63,277 bases of DNA from Caldilineaceae bacterium (GCA_026645575.1 JAPKMW010000070.1:1-63277), one strand, 5' to 3'; counted from the stretch's first letter, positions 18,217-29,419 are shown. The notes: generated by a model from the sequence alone, not told the origin. Numbers and translations are program-made.

Positions 18217-18949
18217 ATGTCCATTCCCAAACCCATCCTCCAACTGGCGCAGATGATTGCCGGTGCAGTGATCGAAAGCCTGGTCGATCGCGGCATGGTG
18301 GCCGATTCGGTTTTGGCGAAACTGGGGCGTGACCCGACCAAAGTGGCCTTTGCCCAGGCGTTGGCCCGCGCCATTGACGATTTTCGCCAGGAATATGCCG
18401 AGTGGTACGCCAGCAGTGGTCGAGGGCTTGCTCGCCGCCCTGCGTAATGGCGCCGTTGGTATGCGTTTCCGAGCAGCGGCCAGTTTAGGTCAACTGGGAA
18501 GTGGCACACTGGCGGTGGTCGAGAGCTTGCTCGCCGCCTTGAGCGATGATGACACCGCTGTGCGTAGCCGGGTAGCGGCCAGCCTGAGCCAGTTCGGCAA
18601 CACTTCGTCAACGCTGACGTCAATCTGGTTAGAAGGCTTACAAAGAAGCGAAAGTTGGTCCACACGCCGAGAGTGCGCTCAGTCGCTGGGTGACTATAGC
18701 GTAGCTGACACCGAAGTAGTAGATGCGTTATTGCAAGGATTGCTTGGTCAGGACAATGATGTACGCATGGCTTGTGGTACAGCGCTTGCTCGCTTGACCA
18801 AACGCTTTCCTGATACAAAACTGATCATTGAACAAAAATTGATAGAAGCGATTGATGATCCTGAATTTGAGGAACGGGATAATATCAGTGTTAGCAACCG
18901 CACCGGCCAAGATTATGCGCACGAAGCATTATGGCAAGTGGTAAGCTAA
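18217..18949 (+). pseudogene. HEAT-repeat protein gene broken by an internal deletion
   Basis: The first 65 codons encode a helical N-terminal domain (PKPILQLAQMIAGAV...LGRDPTKVAFAQAL) of the kind found at the start of Chloroflexota STAND/NACHT proteins (recognised from memory). At about 18412 the frame jumps: the continuing product is HEAT repeats (VVEGLLAALRNGAVG, VVESLLAALSDDDTAV, VVDALLQGLLGQDNDV) in another frame to a stop at 18949. The central NTPase expected between these parts is missing. The N-terminal frame alone ends at 18447. A sequencing error could explain the frame change but not the missing core. Confidence 0.65.
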
Positions 18950-18995
18950 CGCGCTGCCCATCACGCAAACGCCACGATCAACCAAAGGAAACAAC

Positions 18996-19195
18996 ATGCG
19001 AATCACCGATCTCAACTATGCGATTGTGGGCAATGCGTCGGTGGTGCGCATCATCACTGATGCCGGTATTGACGGCTGGCCGAACTGAAGTGGGTGGCCG
19101 AATATGCCGACCTGCATGGCGTTCAGATTGCGCCCCACGGCGTCGGCAACGGGCTGATTGGGCTGGCCGCGCTGGTGCAGGTGCTGGGCATGGTC
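18996..19195 (+). pseudogene. Enolase-superfamily (mandelate racemase-like) gene remnant
   Basis: An N-terminal piece (MRITDLNYAIVGNAS... to TDAGIDGW, 18996-19073) is followed directly, in a different frame, by a C-terminal piece (KWVAEYADLHGVQIAPHG, from 19088). The barrel with the catalytic residues is deleted. The end of the remnant (19166-19205) reads LVQVLGMVGHN, which matches the dehydrogenase gene at 10730-10760 rather than an enolase-superfamily protein. Confidence 0.65.
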
Positions 19196-19234
19196 GGCCA
19201 CAATGTCCTCAATGCTGATCAGTTCAGTGACTAC

Positions 19235-19264
19235 TTGACAAAGTTCGCCCACCCATGCTACACT
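19235..19264 (+). promoter_or_regulatory. Sigma70-like promoter of tRNA-Val / T-box transcript
   Basis: TTGACA (19235-19240), an 18-nt spacer and TACACT (19259-19264). The predicted start near 19271 lies 30 nt before the tRNA. No room for another promoter exists between the tRNA end and the T-box (13 nt). Confidence 0.7.
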
Positions 19265-19300
19265 ATCGAAGTCACAAGTTTGGACGCTTGTGATTTATCT

Positions 19301-19374
<74 letters not shown>

Positions 19375-19387
19375 CCTATATCCCACT

Positions 19388-19640
19388 GCGTTGATCAGGA
19401 CAAGTAAGAAGCAAAATTCTTCTCAGAGAGCAAAGACCATGGCTGAGAGTTTTTGCAAGAAAAGCTTCTGGAAACCACCTGAGAGCGGAAATGTCAACAG
19501 TGAAGGAAATCCCTTCACCCACTAAGATTTCCCGGCTCGCCCCGTTATCGGCGCCACAAGTGGCCCTTGTTTCAAGGGCAACATGGGTGGAACCACGAGC
19601 AACACGCTTCGTCCCATGCCGGGACGGGGCGTTTTTGTTT
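19388..19640 (+). promoter_or_regulatory. T-box riboswitch, predicted threonine-specific
   Basis: Stem I base: GTTGAT (19390) pairs with GTCAAC (19493-19498). CAGG/CCTG and AAGAAGC/GCTTCT enclose a specifier loop with AGTA on the 5' side and GGAAACCA on the 3' side (19470-19477). By alignment with the canonical GAAA-XYZ-A loop, the specifier is ACC (Thr), 19474-19476. The AG-rich CAGAGAG follows the 5' strand. A stem III (GCCCTTG/CAAGGGC) precedes the T-box. Antiterminator: CATGGG (19582-19587), bulge TGGAACC (19588-19594), ACG, and closing CGT-CCCATG (19610-19618). The competing terminator is 19604-19632 with a T-run. Uncharged tRNA favours the antiterminator. Confidence 0.88.
19604..19640 (+). 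terminator. T-box conditional terminator
   Basis: A 12-bp stem ACGCTTCGTCCC (19604-19615) with GGGACGGGGCGT (19621-19632, two G:T pairs), followed by TTTTTGTTTT. It shares CGTCCC with the antiterminator, so the two are mutually exclusive. Confidence 0.85.
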
Positions 19641-19652
19641 TGGCGGAAAACT

Positions 19653-20843
19653 ATGGTTGAGTTAAACAATTACCCTGAAGTGCTGACTGCCATGGCGGCC
19701 TTTGCACAACAGAAAAGTGTCCTCATCGACCTCTGCATTCAGATCCAGCAGATCGCGGCGCCGACGGACGAAGAAGCGCATCGTGCCGCTTGGGTTGAAG
19801 CCTATTTCCAGCGCCAGCGGCTGCGCGACATCAGCATCGATGCCCGCAACAATGTCTATGCCCGCTTGCCTGGGCAACGCAGCTATCCGGCCTTACTCGT
19901 CAGCGCCCATACCGACACTGTCTTTCCCAGCGAGACTGATTTAACTGTGCAGGTGCATGAGGCCGAAGATCGTATCTACGGACCCGGTCTTGGCGATAAT
20001 TCAACGGGCGTGGCCGGGATGCTCTTGCTGGCTGAGACCTTGCGCCACTTACCGTCGCCACCGCCGGTTGACATCTGGTTTGTCGCCAACACGGGCGAAG
20101 AAGGGCTGGGTGATCTGCGCGGGATACGGGCCGCCGTCGATCGGTTGGCGCCCCAGATAGGCGCAAGCATTGTCTTGGAAGGCATGGGCTTGAAACGGGT
20201 CGTCCATCGCGCCTTAGGCTCGCGGCGCTACCGAATTACGGCCAGGGCGCCGGGGGGCCACAGTTGGAGCGACTTTGGTACGGCTAGTGCGCTGCATGTT
20301 CTGAGCCAGTTGGCGGCTGAATTGGTGCAAATGCAGCCGATGACCGAGCCGCGCACCACCTTTAATATTGGCCGCTTTACCGGCGGCACATCGGTCAATA
20401 CCATTGCCCAATCAGCTTGGCTCGAACTTGATTTACGCAGCGAGGGACAGGGGGCGTTGCAAAATATCATCAACCAGACCTTAGCCATCGTCGCCCGCTA
20501 CCAGACAGCCAGTTGGCAACAAAAGGGTGTTCAGGTTGAGGCTACCGTCATCGGCGACCGCCCCGGCGGCGCCATTGCCGATGATCATCCATTGGTCAAA
20601 GCCGCCTTTCGCTCGTTGGCCTATCATGGCATCGATGGCAACCCGCAACTGCGCATTAGCAGCACCGATGCCAACATCCCGCTGAGTCGCGGGATTCCGT
20701 CCGTCTGTCTCGGCATCACCGAAGGGGGCAATGCCCATCGGCTGGAAGAGTGGATCACGCCGTCGCTGCTGCCGACCGGGATGAAACATTTGCTGGGCAT
20801 CACCTGGTGGTCAGCCTTGTGGTTGGCGGGTGAAGTGCGGTAA
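19653..20843 (+). CDS. M20-family metallopeptidase under T-box control
   Basis: Predicted cytosolic di-zinc amino- or dipeptidase, 396 residues. Metal-site residues: His86 and Asp88 (SAHTDTVFP), Asp115 (GLGDNSTGVAG), Glu149-Glu150 (NTGEEGLGDL), and a late His in EGGNAHRLEEW. It is closest to PepT/ArgE-like M20 peptidases. The ATG at 19653 lies just past the T-box terminator; an upstream in-frame start at 19491 lies within the riboswitch and is discounted. Placement implies induction on threonine shortage, which fits peptide scavenging to liberate amino acids. The substrate itself cannot be read from sequence. Confidence 0.9.
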   Translation: MVELNNYPEVLTAMAAFAQQKSVLIDLCIQIQQIAAPTDEEAHRAAWVEAYFQRQRLRDISIDARNNVYARLPGQRSYPALLVSAHTDTVFPSETDLTVQVHEAEDRIYGPGLGDNSTGVAGMLLLAETLRHLPSPPPVDIWFVANTGEEGLGDLRGIRAAVDRLAPQIGASIVLEGMGLKRVVHRALGSRRYRITARAPGGHSWSDFGTASALHVLSQLAAELVQMQPMTEPRTTFNIGRFTGGTSVNTIAQSAWLELDLRSEGQGALQNIINQTLAIVARYQTASWQQKGVQVEATVIGDRPGGAIADDHPLVKAAFRSLAYHGIDGNPQLRISSTDANIPLSRGIPSVCLGITEGGNAHRLEEWITPSLLPTGMKHLLGITWWSALWLAGEVR

Positions 20844-20893
20844 TGGCAATGTGATCGGGTGATTAGGACGCGTGGAAAACAACTTCCTTGCTT

Positions 20894-20924
20894 GCGCCTA
20901 ACGAGTCACGGACCCGTTAGGCGC
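20894..20924. repeat. Palindrome with AGTCACGGAC core
   Basis: 10-bp arms GCGCCTAACG (20894-20903) and CGTTAGGCGC (20915-20924) around AGTCACGGACC; third member of the AGTCCGTGACT group. Confidence 0.7.
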
Positions 20925-20947
20925 AAAAGTCACGGCGAAACGGCTAC

Positions 20948-21343
20948 TTAGCCGACTACGCGATGAAGCAGATCGACAATGTGATCGACAAAAGAGTGGG
21001 CGCCAATGCCCCGTTTGCTCCAAGGAGTTGGCATGACGCCAGGGACATGACGCAAACGGTACTGGTCATTGCGGGAGTCGAGGAGCGGACTGGTAAGGGG
21101 TACACCGGCGCGACAGAGAAGATACTCCGCCCAGACGGCTTGCCGCTGTTTGACTAGGAGCGCCAATTCTTCATCGCTGACAACTTCCCGGCCCCATACG
21201 CGCACGCCATATTGCCGCAACAACATCTCCACATCGACGCCGCGAAAGCCGGTCGCACTGGAATAAGTAAAGCGGTGCATGGGGCCGTGAGCCAGTTGCC
21301 CAATAGCGCCATCGATCCAGTTGATTAAATCAGGAAAGGCCAT
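20948..21343 (-). CDS. Hypothetical protein, 131 residues
   Basis: No family recognised. The product is soluble, slightly basic, with Trp and Arg well spread, and no signal peptide or membrane segment (motifs visible: MHRFTYSSATGFRGVD and GVRVWGREVVSDEELALLVKQR). It points toward the M20 gene, with the two stops about 105 nt apart and the 20894 palindrome between. Codon use resembles real genes here, and no better frame overlaps it. Its start has a weak upstream GGTGATCT only. Confidence 0.55.
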   Translation of the reverse strand: MAFPDLINWIDGAIGQLAHGPMHRFTYSSATGFRGVDVEMLLRQYGVRVWGREVVSDEELALLVKQRQAVWAEYLLCRAGVPLTSPLLDSRNDQYRLRHVPGVMPTPWSKRGIGAHSFVDHIVDLLHRVVG

Positions 21344-21452
21344 AGATCACCCCAGTGGAACAAATGTTCTTTTTGGGCTATTATATCATGCCGGCTTGCG
21401 TTTGAAAAATTTGTTCATCGAGAAAATTGTATATTTTTCGTAACTGCTCAGT

Positions 21453-21487
21453 CCACTCCTAGCCAGTCACGGATTGGCTAGGAGTGG
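21453..21487. repeat. Palindrome of the AGTCCGTGACT group
   Basis: CCACTCCTAGCCAGTC (21453-21468) pairs with 21472-21487 with one mismatch around ACG; the arm CTCCTAGCCAGTC is shared with the element at 3346. Confidence 0.75.
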
Positions 21488-21533
21488 AGTAGTTACTATC
21501 TTTCTAACAGAAGAGTAAGTAAGGAACACCTAA

Positions 21534-21575
21534 AACTTTACACCTGTCAACTTTACTGGAACCAACAGTAAAGTT
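21534..21575 (+). promoter_or_regulatory. Candidate operator cluster AACTTTAC
   Basis: Direct copies of AACTTTAC at 21534-21541 and 21549-21556 and an inverted copy GTAAAGTT at 21568-21575. The last two form a perfect 10-bp inverted repeat (21549-21558 with 21566-21575). It lies 180 nt upstream of the membrane protein gene before thrS. Confidence 0.4.
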
Positions 21576-21755
21576 CTCAAATTGAATAGATATTGTGTAG
21601 CTTAAGATGGGGAAAATGGTTTATACTAGAAATACTCATCTGCTATTCACAATCAGTAGATCGCAATATAACTGAAGTAGCATAGGCCAACTCTGGACTA
21701 CGCGACTCAATGATTACGGACTACTGACTATCGGTTCAATGGGGGGCAAAGTTTT

Positions 21756-22115
21756 ATGGATGCTCTTCTACTCCTTGTCTTTGTGGTTGGGGTGGCAATT
21801 GCCACCGTGTTGGCGGCCTTTGGCGCAACCATGGCCGGCTGGTTTGCGTCGGCAGAAGCTTTTGAAAAGCCGCAGAAGATTGAGCTTTATACAACCGAAA
21901 CGCCGGTTGAAATCAAACGAAGAGCCGATCGCGCCAAAGCTGCCATTCACTTTACGTTCTATACAATCGCTCTTGTAGCTTGGCTGATGGTTGATTACTT
22001 GTTACCGGAAGTGGCAGCGCTGTTTTACGACGCCGTCGTTAGTCTGCTGGAAATTATGGTATCGCTATTGCGTGATTTAGCCGGTATGAGCCTTGATTAT
22101 CTTAGCTCTTTGTAA
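21756..22115 (+). CDS. Small membrane protein upstream of thrS
   Basis: 119 residues, family not recognised. A hydrophobic N-terminal segment (about 2-31, LLLLVFVVGVAIATVLAAFG) is followed by a charged cytosolic or extracytoplasmic stretch (35-60) and one or two further hydrophobic helices (62-82 and 90-112). It ends 31 nt before thrS on the same strand and is probably co-transcribed with it. No function can be inferred from the position alone. Confidence 0.65.
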   Translation: MDALLLLVFVVGVAIATVLAAFGATMAGWFASAEAFEKPQKIELYTTETPVEIKRRADRAKAAIHFTFYTIALVAWLMVDYLLPEVAALFYDAVVSLLEIMVSLLRDLAGMSLDYLSSL

Positions 22116-22146
22116 GCTATTGTGATTTTTGACTTGGGAGTAAGGT

Positions 22147-23976
22147 ATGAGTATCAAGAATGAAGTACAAGACGAACAACTTTACAAGATTCGCCACAGC
22201 GCCGCCCATGTGATGGCGCAAGCGGTGTTGGAATTACATCCGGCGGCCAAGATCGCCATTGGCCCGCCCATTGACACCGGTTTTTACTATGACTTTGACC
22301 TGGGCAAAGAAGAGAATGGCCGCTTGCGCACCTTCTCGCCGGAAGACCTGGAAGCGATCGAAAAGCGGATGCGTCAGATCATTTCAGGCAAGCACAAGTT
22401 CAATTACCGCCAGGTGACGGCGGATGAAGCGCGCCAACTTTTCCACGACCAACCCTACAAGTTGGAATTAATCGCCGGTCTGGAAAAAGGGGGGGTCGAT
22501 GAATATGGCAACGAGGTGGCCGAGAAACCGGCGATCAGCACCTACAAGCAGGATACCTTTGAGGATCTCTGTCGCGGCCCTCATGTCGAACATACGGGGC
22601 AGATCCCGCCCGATGCCTTTAAGTTGATGAGCGTGGCCGGCGCCTACTGGCGGGGCGATGAGCATAACCCCATGCTCCAACGCATCTATGGCACGGCGTG
22701 GCGCAACAAGAAAGAACTCAACGAACATCTCCAAATGTTGGAAGAGGCCAAGAAGCGCGACCATCGCAAGTTGGGTCGTGAACTGGATATTTTCATCTTT
22801 GACGAAGAGGTCGGCCCTGGTCTGCCGCTTTGGTTGCCCAATGGCACCATTTTGGTCGAACAGTTGGAGCAACTGGCCTGGGATCTGGAAAACCACGCCG
22901 GCTACCAGCAGGTGCGTACACCCCACCTGACCAAGGAAGATCTCTTCCTGCGCAGCGGCCACCTGCCCTACTATGCCGACCGCATGTATCCGCCCATGGT
23001 CTTAGATGGCGACACCAAGTATTATGTCAAGCCGATGAACTGCCCGTTCCATCACAAGATCTATGCTAGCCGGCCGCGCAGCTATCGCGACCTGCCGGTG
23101 CGTCTGGCCGAATATGGCACCTGCTACCGCTACGAAAACAGCGGCGAACTCTTTGGCTTAATGCGCGTCCGTTCCATGCAAATGAACGACGCCCACATCT
23201 ACTGCACCGAAGACCAATTCGAGCAGGAGTTTATGGGAGTGATCGACCTCTATCTGAAATATTTTGACATCTTCGGCATTGACAAATATGTCATGCGCCT
23301 GAGCATGCACCACCCCAAAGGGCTGGGCAAGAAATATGTCGATAACCCGCGCCTCTGGCTGAAGACTGAAGACATGGTGCGCAACGCCATGCGCAACGGC
23401 AATGTCCCCTTTGTCGAGGTGCCGGACGAAGCGGCCTTCTACGGGCCGAAGATTGATGTGGAAATCTTTAGCGCCATTGGTCGCGAATTTACGCTGGCAA
23501 CCAACCAGGTCGATTTTGCCGTGCCGCCCCGCTTTGACCTCAAGTATGTCAATAACGAGGGCAAAGAGGAGACGCCGCTCTGCATCCATCGTGCGCCGTT
23601 GGGCACCCATGAACGCACCATCGGCTTCCTGATCGAACACTTTGCCGGCAACTTCCCGGTCTGGCTGGCGCCGCAGCAGGTCAGCGTGGTGCCGATCACG
23701 AACGACCACAATGGCTATGCTGATCGCGTGGCGACCCAACTGCAAGCCGCCGGTGTCCGCGCCCAAGCCGATCTCGGCGCCGACCGTATGAATGCTAAGA
23801 TTCGCGCCGCGCAGTTGATGAAGATCCCGTACATGCTGGTTGTTGGCGACCAGGAGATGCAGAATGAAACGGTCTCGCTACGTCGCCGCGATGGTTCCCG
23901 CCAGAATGACCTACCGGTGGCCGAATTCCAGGCGACGATTCGCGAACGAATTCAGAGCCGCGCGAAGGAGTTATGA
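22147..23976 (+). CDS. thrS: Threonyl-tRNA synthetase lacking the TGS domain
   Basis: Class II synthetase charging tRNA-Thr, 609 residues. It starts directly with the N2 editing domain: His17, His21 (HSAAH) and Cys142, His146 (CRGPH), the counterparts of E. coli His73/His77/Cys182/His186. About 56 N-terminal residues, the TGS domain, are therefore missing. The catalytic core has zinc ligands Cys299 (MNCPFH), His350 (NDAH) and His481 (CIHRAPLG). A C-terminal anticodon-binding domain follows (about 505-605). GGGAGTAAGG sits just before the ATG. The Thr-type T-box lies 2.5 kb upstream in front of the M20 gene, not here. Confidence 0.97.
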   Translation: MSIKNEVQDEQLYKIRHSAAHVMAQAVLELHPAAKIAIGPPIDTGFYYDFDLGKEENGRLRTFSPEDLEAIEKRMRQIISGKHKFNYRQVTADEARQLFHDQPYKLELIAGLEKGGVDEYGNEVAEKPAISTYKQDTFEDLCRGPHVEHTGQIPPDAFKLMSVAGAYWRGDEHNPMLQRIYGTAWRNKKELNEHLQMLEEAKKRDHRKLGRELDIFIFDEEVGPGLPLWLPNGTILVEQLEQLAWDLENHAGYQQVRTPHLTKEDLFLRSGHLPYYADRMYPPMVLDGDTKYYVKPMNCPFHHKIYASRPRSYRDLPVRLAEYGTCYRYENSGELFGLMRVRSMQMNDAHIYCTEDQFEQEFMGVIDLYLKYFDIFGIDKYVMRLSMHHPKGLGKKYVDNPRLWLKTEDMVRNAMRNGNVPFVEVPDEAAFYGPKIDVEIFSAIGREFTLATNQVDFAVPPRFDLKYVNNEGKEETPLCIHRAPLGTHERTIGFLIEHFAGNFPVWLAPQQVSVVPITNDHNGYADRVATQLQAAGVRAQADLGADRMNAKIRAAQLMKIPYMLVVGDQEMQNETVSLRRRDGSRQNDLPVAEFQATIRERIQSRAKEL

Positions 23977-24063
23977 ATTTAATAGGCGGCTGGCGCCATC
24001 AGCGCCAGTCGCCGCTCGATTACACAAGCTATTTGAAAAAGCCTGATTTATCTCTTACCTTAA

Positions 24064-24096
24064 AAACAGGCCCACCAACGATTGGTGAGCCTGTTT
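24064..24096. terminator. Hairpin between convergent thrS and clpC
   Basis: A 15-bp stem AAACAGGCCCACCAA (24064-24078) with 24082-24096, one mismatch, loop CGA. Flanking A/T runs are short, so it may work in both directions but imperfectly. Confidence 0.6.
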
Positions 24097-24135
24097 CTAA
24101 CGAGTTATGCACTTTTTAAGCTTGTACCCGCGAGC

Positions 24136-26661
<2,526 letters not shown>

Positions 26662-26912
26662 ATTTCTTCCTCAAAATCCTGTGAAGAATTCTACGCTCGC
26701 TGGTTGTGCTAACTGTAACAGAGTAGTAGCGCAACTGCCGTAACTTGAGTTCCTGTTCAAAATCTTGCTCATTAGGCCACTAGGGGTGCAACACGCTAAT
26801 GAGACGTACTTATTTACCGAACTGACGCTTGATCCGTACTGGATAACTGACAATCGTCAACCGGGCCAATGGTAGAAACTAAGCTGGTGAGAGTGCAGAG
26901 GTTCCTATACAT

Positions 26913-26942
26913 ATTGTACCGATGAGTGTAACACTTTGTCAA
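26913..26942 (-). promoter_or_regulatory. Sigma70-like promoter of clpC
   Basis: On the minus strand: TTGACA (26942-26937), an 18-nt spacer and TACAAT (26918-26913). The predicted start near 26906 implies a 245-nt leader. No CIRCE or CtsR operator was found next to it. Confidence 0.6.
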
Positions 26943-27213
26943 CCGCATAATCAACTATATTCAAGCTTTCGGCTACTCCACCTCTCGAAAGCCAGTTACC
27001 TTAAAAACAACGTTACGCCAATGATTGTTCTACACATCATAGCAAAACGTAAGCTTTGGACGCTGCTTCCCCCATCTTCAAGATAAATTAACACTGTATG
27101 ACAAAAGGTTACAGCACTTATTATACTCGATTAATCTTTGGCTATACGTAATTTCGCATACTTGCGCCACGCACAACATGGTTCAAAAAACACTACAGAA
27201 CTTACGCAACACC

Positions 27214-27246
27214 AGACCTGCCAGGTTTCCAAAACCTAACAAGTCT
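27214..27246. repeat. AGACCTG-type imperfect palindrome
   Basis: AGACCTGCCAGGTTT (27214-27228) faces AACCTAACAAGTCT (27233-27246) with a few mismatches; an apparently decayed dispersed repeat. Confidence 0.45.
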
Positions 27247-27401
27247 CGCTAGTGAAACGTTCGTCTTGCATGAGTCCTACACTAAAGAATACTGGATAAT
27301 AATAGTTAAACGTAATCGCCACAATTTTCTGTTCCGGTTGAACCCCACTTCTGACGGACCTATGATTAACAGAGCAGTGATCGTCAGTAAAAATTAGATA
27401 T

Positions 27402-27432
27402 AAAAAACGAGGATGCTTTCCCGCACCCTCGT
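27402..27432 (-). terminator. Rho-independent terminator of the S1 gene
   Basis: On the minus strand the stem ACGAGGGTGC/GCATCCTCGT (27432-27407, one mismatch) is followed by TTTTTT, about 55 nt after the stop. Confidence 0.75.
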
Positions 27433-27486
27433 CTCTTATTTTACCGCATAAAATTAAGCAATGGCATAACAGTTTACTTACGAAGC

Positions 27487-28815
27487 TCAACCGGCCGGTT
27501 GGAGCATGTCGGCGCTCATTGTCGCCACAACTGCCTTGGCTACGCCGTTCGTCGCCCCATTGGCACTGTGGTCGTCAGCATCATCACTGCCATCGCTTCC
27601 CCCATCACTGGGCGCAATCTGCCAGTCGAGTTCAGGCTTTTCTTCCGGTGGCAGCGCCTGCTTTAGGCTCAACCCCATGCGCCGCTTGTCCGTGTCAATC
27701 CGGATAATGCGCAGGTCGTACTCTTCGCCTTCCTTGACCACTTCGCGGGGATGGACGACCCGTTGGTCGGAGAGTTCACTAATGTGAATCAGCCCTTCTA
27801 CGCCATTCTCGTCCAAGCGAGCAAAGGCGCCGAAGTTGACCAACTTGGTAATGCGACCGCGGACAATCTGGCCGACTTCGTAATACTCGTTGATAATTTC
27901 CCACGGTTCGGGCATGAGGCGGCGCATACTGAGGCCGATGCGTTTGCGGTCGAGATCGACCGACAAGACTTGCACCTTGACACGATCGCCAACGCTGACC
28001 ACTTCGTTGGGGTGGTTGACGCGATTCCAACTGAGTTCACTCAGGTGGATCAACCCGTCAGCCCCGCCCAAATCGACAAAGGCGCCAAAGTCGGCAATGT
28101 TGCTGATGACACCTTCACAGGTTGCGCCTTCCTTGAGGGTTTCCAGCAACTGTTCTTTTTGCTGGCGGCGCCAATCGCGCATGGCTAACCGTTCGGAGAG
28201 AATCAGGCGGTTGCGCTTGCGATCGACATCGATCACCTTCAACTTGAGCGATTCGCCCACCAACGAAGACCAGCGGTCATCACCTTCAGGCAACTCAACT
28301 TCGCTCTCTGCGCCGGAAGAGAAATCAGGTATAGCACTGCTCATTTGACTCGCCGGCACAAAGCCCCGCACATGCCCCAGCTTGATGATCACGCCACCGC
28401 GGTTAAAGGATTCGACAATGCCATCAAAGATGCTTTGGCTCTCCATCAACCCTTCGGCGCGCTCCCAATCTTTTTCCGCCAGCGCACGGCTTACACTCAG
28501 CATCAGATTGCCGTCCTTGTCTTCACGCATAATGTAGACAGGGATTTCATCGCCAATCCGAAGCGTATGGATTTCGTCGCTGATGCGCTCCATTTCGCGT
28601 CCGGCCACCACACCTTCTGATTTGAAGCCGATATCGACTAACAATTCATGAGAGCGTTTGTCAACAATGATGCCGTTGCGAATTTCCCCAAATTGCGGTT
28701 CCTGCAATGAGCTGTCAATCTCATTGAGCAAGAGCGCCATCGGGTGAAGTTCATTCGACGTTCCAAGCCACGAACCTTGCATTGCAGTAATCAATGCTTG
28801 ACCATTCCCCTTCAT
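27487..28815 (-). CDS. rpsA: S1 RNA-binding domain protein (ribosomal protein S1-like)
   Basis: 442 residues with four S1 motifs in tandem: [12 protein letters not shown] (about 42-105), [15 protein letters not shown] (about 128-200), [18 protein letters not shown] (about 233-300) and [17 protein letters not shown] (about 318-390), then a low-complexity Ser/Asp/Ala tail. This matches bacterial ribosomal S1 proteins with four domains, which help recruit mRNA to the 30S subunit. GGAGG lies 11 nt before the ATG at 28815; an ATG 11 codons upstream precedes that site and is discounted. It has its own terminator. Confidence 0.92.
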   Translation of the reverse strand: MKGNGQALITAMQGSWLGTSNELHPMALLLNEIDSSLQEPQFGEIRNGIIVDKRSHELLVDIGFKSEGVVAGREMERISDEIHTLRIGDEIPVYIMREDKDGNLMLSVSRALAEKDWERAEGLMESQSIFDGIVESFNRGGVIIKLGHVRGFVPASQMSSAIPDFSSGAESEVELPEGDDRWSSLVGESLKLKVIDVDRKRNRLILSERLAMRDWRRQQKEQLLETLKEGATCEGVISNIADFGAFVDLGGADGLIHLSELSWNRVNHPNEVVSVGDRVKVQVLSVDLDRKRIGLSMRRLMPEPWEIINEYYEVGQIVRGRITKLVNFGAFARLDENGVEGLIHISELSDQRVVHPREVVKEGEEYDLRIIRIDTDKRRMGLSLKQALPPEEKPELDWQIAPSDGGSDGSDDADDHSANGATNGVAKAVVATMSADMLQPAG

Positions 28816-29001
28816 GCAAACAATTTCCTCCGAATAAAATAATAACAACCCTGGTGTCGTGGCTTGCTCTGCTCAATCAACTCACCCGATTTACCTAAAA
28901 ATTGGATGTATCAATCCTGCGTGTCCTGCCCATCGGCTAGCTGGCGCGCAGCAAAAAGCAGACCACTGACAGCAGTGGTACACCGTAACCCGAGCGCGAA
29001 T

Positions 29002-29022
29002 GATCCCTTGCTAGAAGGGATC
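29002..29022. repeat. 8-bp hairpin downstream of ridA
   Basis: GATCCCTT (29002-29009) and AAGGGATC (29015-29022), loop GCTAG, 14 nt past the ridA stop on the minus strand, no U-tract. Confidence 0.45.
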
Positions 29023-29035
29023 GCAGACAAGTAGA

Positions 29036-29419
29036 CTAATCGATCAAAGCGACAACTTCGATCTCAACCAGACCACCCAACGGCAAGGCAGCAACCTGAA
29101 TGGTACTGCGCGCCGGCGGTTCGTGGGTGAAAACTTCGCCGTAAATCGCATTGACTTTGGCAAAATCGGCCATGTTGGCAAGGAAGAGGGTCACTTTGAC
29201 TACTCGCTCTACACTTGTGCCAGCCGCGGCTAATAAAGCCTTGACATTCGCCAATGCTTGACGAGCTTGCGCTTCGACGCCGTCTTGTAATTTTCCAGTT
29301 TGGGGGTCGAGACCTAATTGGCCCGAGGCAAAAACTAAGTTACCTGCGCGAATTGCTTGGGAATAGGGTCCAATTGCGGCAGGGGCCTGTTGTGTTTGGA
29401 TAACGTTGCGCTGTTGCAC
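29036..29419 (-). CDS. ridA: RidA family enamine/imine deaminase
   Basis: Hydrolyses reactive enamine/imine intermediates (such as 2-aminoacrylate) made by PLP enzymes. 127 residues, the full family length, with the signatures IGPYSQAIRAGNLVFASGQ at the N-terminus, ALANVKALLAAAG in the middle, and the C-terminal PPARSTIQVAALPLGGLVEIEVVA containing the Arg that binds the substrate carboxylate. It appears monocistronic, between the S1 gene and mreB, with its own promoter. Confidence 0.96.
   Translation of the reverse strand: MQQRNVIQTQQAPAAIGPYSQAIRAGNLVFASGQLGLDPQTGKLQDGVEAQARQALANVKALLAAAGTSVERVVKVTLFLANMADFAKVNAIYGEVFTHEPPARSTIQVAALPLGGLVEIEVVALID

Larger units (their letters stand above)
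21344..21755. other. 412-nt gap with palindrome and AACTTTAC repeats
   Basis: AT-rich, no gene. It contains the palindrome at 21453-21487, the AACTTTAC repeat cluster at 21534-21575, and the leader of the membrane protein-thrS pair. No T-box was found here. Confidence 0.6.
26662..27486. other. 825-nt intergenic region
   Basis: No gene or RNA recognised. It contains the clpC leader with an 8-bp hairpin CTCATTAG/CTAATGAG (26768-26803), the clpC promoter at 26913-26942, an AGACCTG-type repeat at 27214-27246, and the terminator of the S1 gene at 27402-27432. The middle part (26960-27200) is AT-rich and featureless. Confidence 0.6.

Noticed and set aside
19491..19652. Upstream extension of the M20 peptidase
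   Set aside because: This in-frame stretch lies wholly within the T-box, including its antiterminator, so it is not coding.
21344..21755. Second T-box upstream of the thrS operon
   Set aside because: No T-box core (GGGTGGxACC) or specifier loop was seen; only AACTTTAC repeats and a palindrome.
26662..27486. A structural RNA gene (SRP RNA, RNase P, tmRNA) in the 825-nt gap
   Set aside because: No recognisable core motifs or strong conserved stems were seen; only promoters, hairpins and a repeat.
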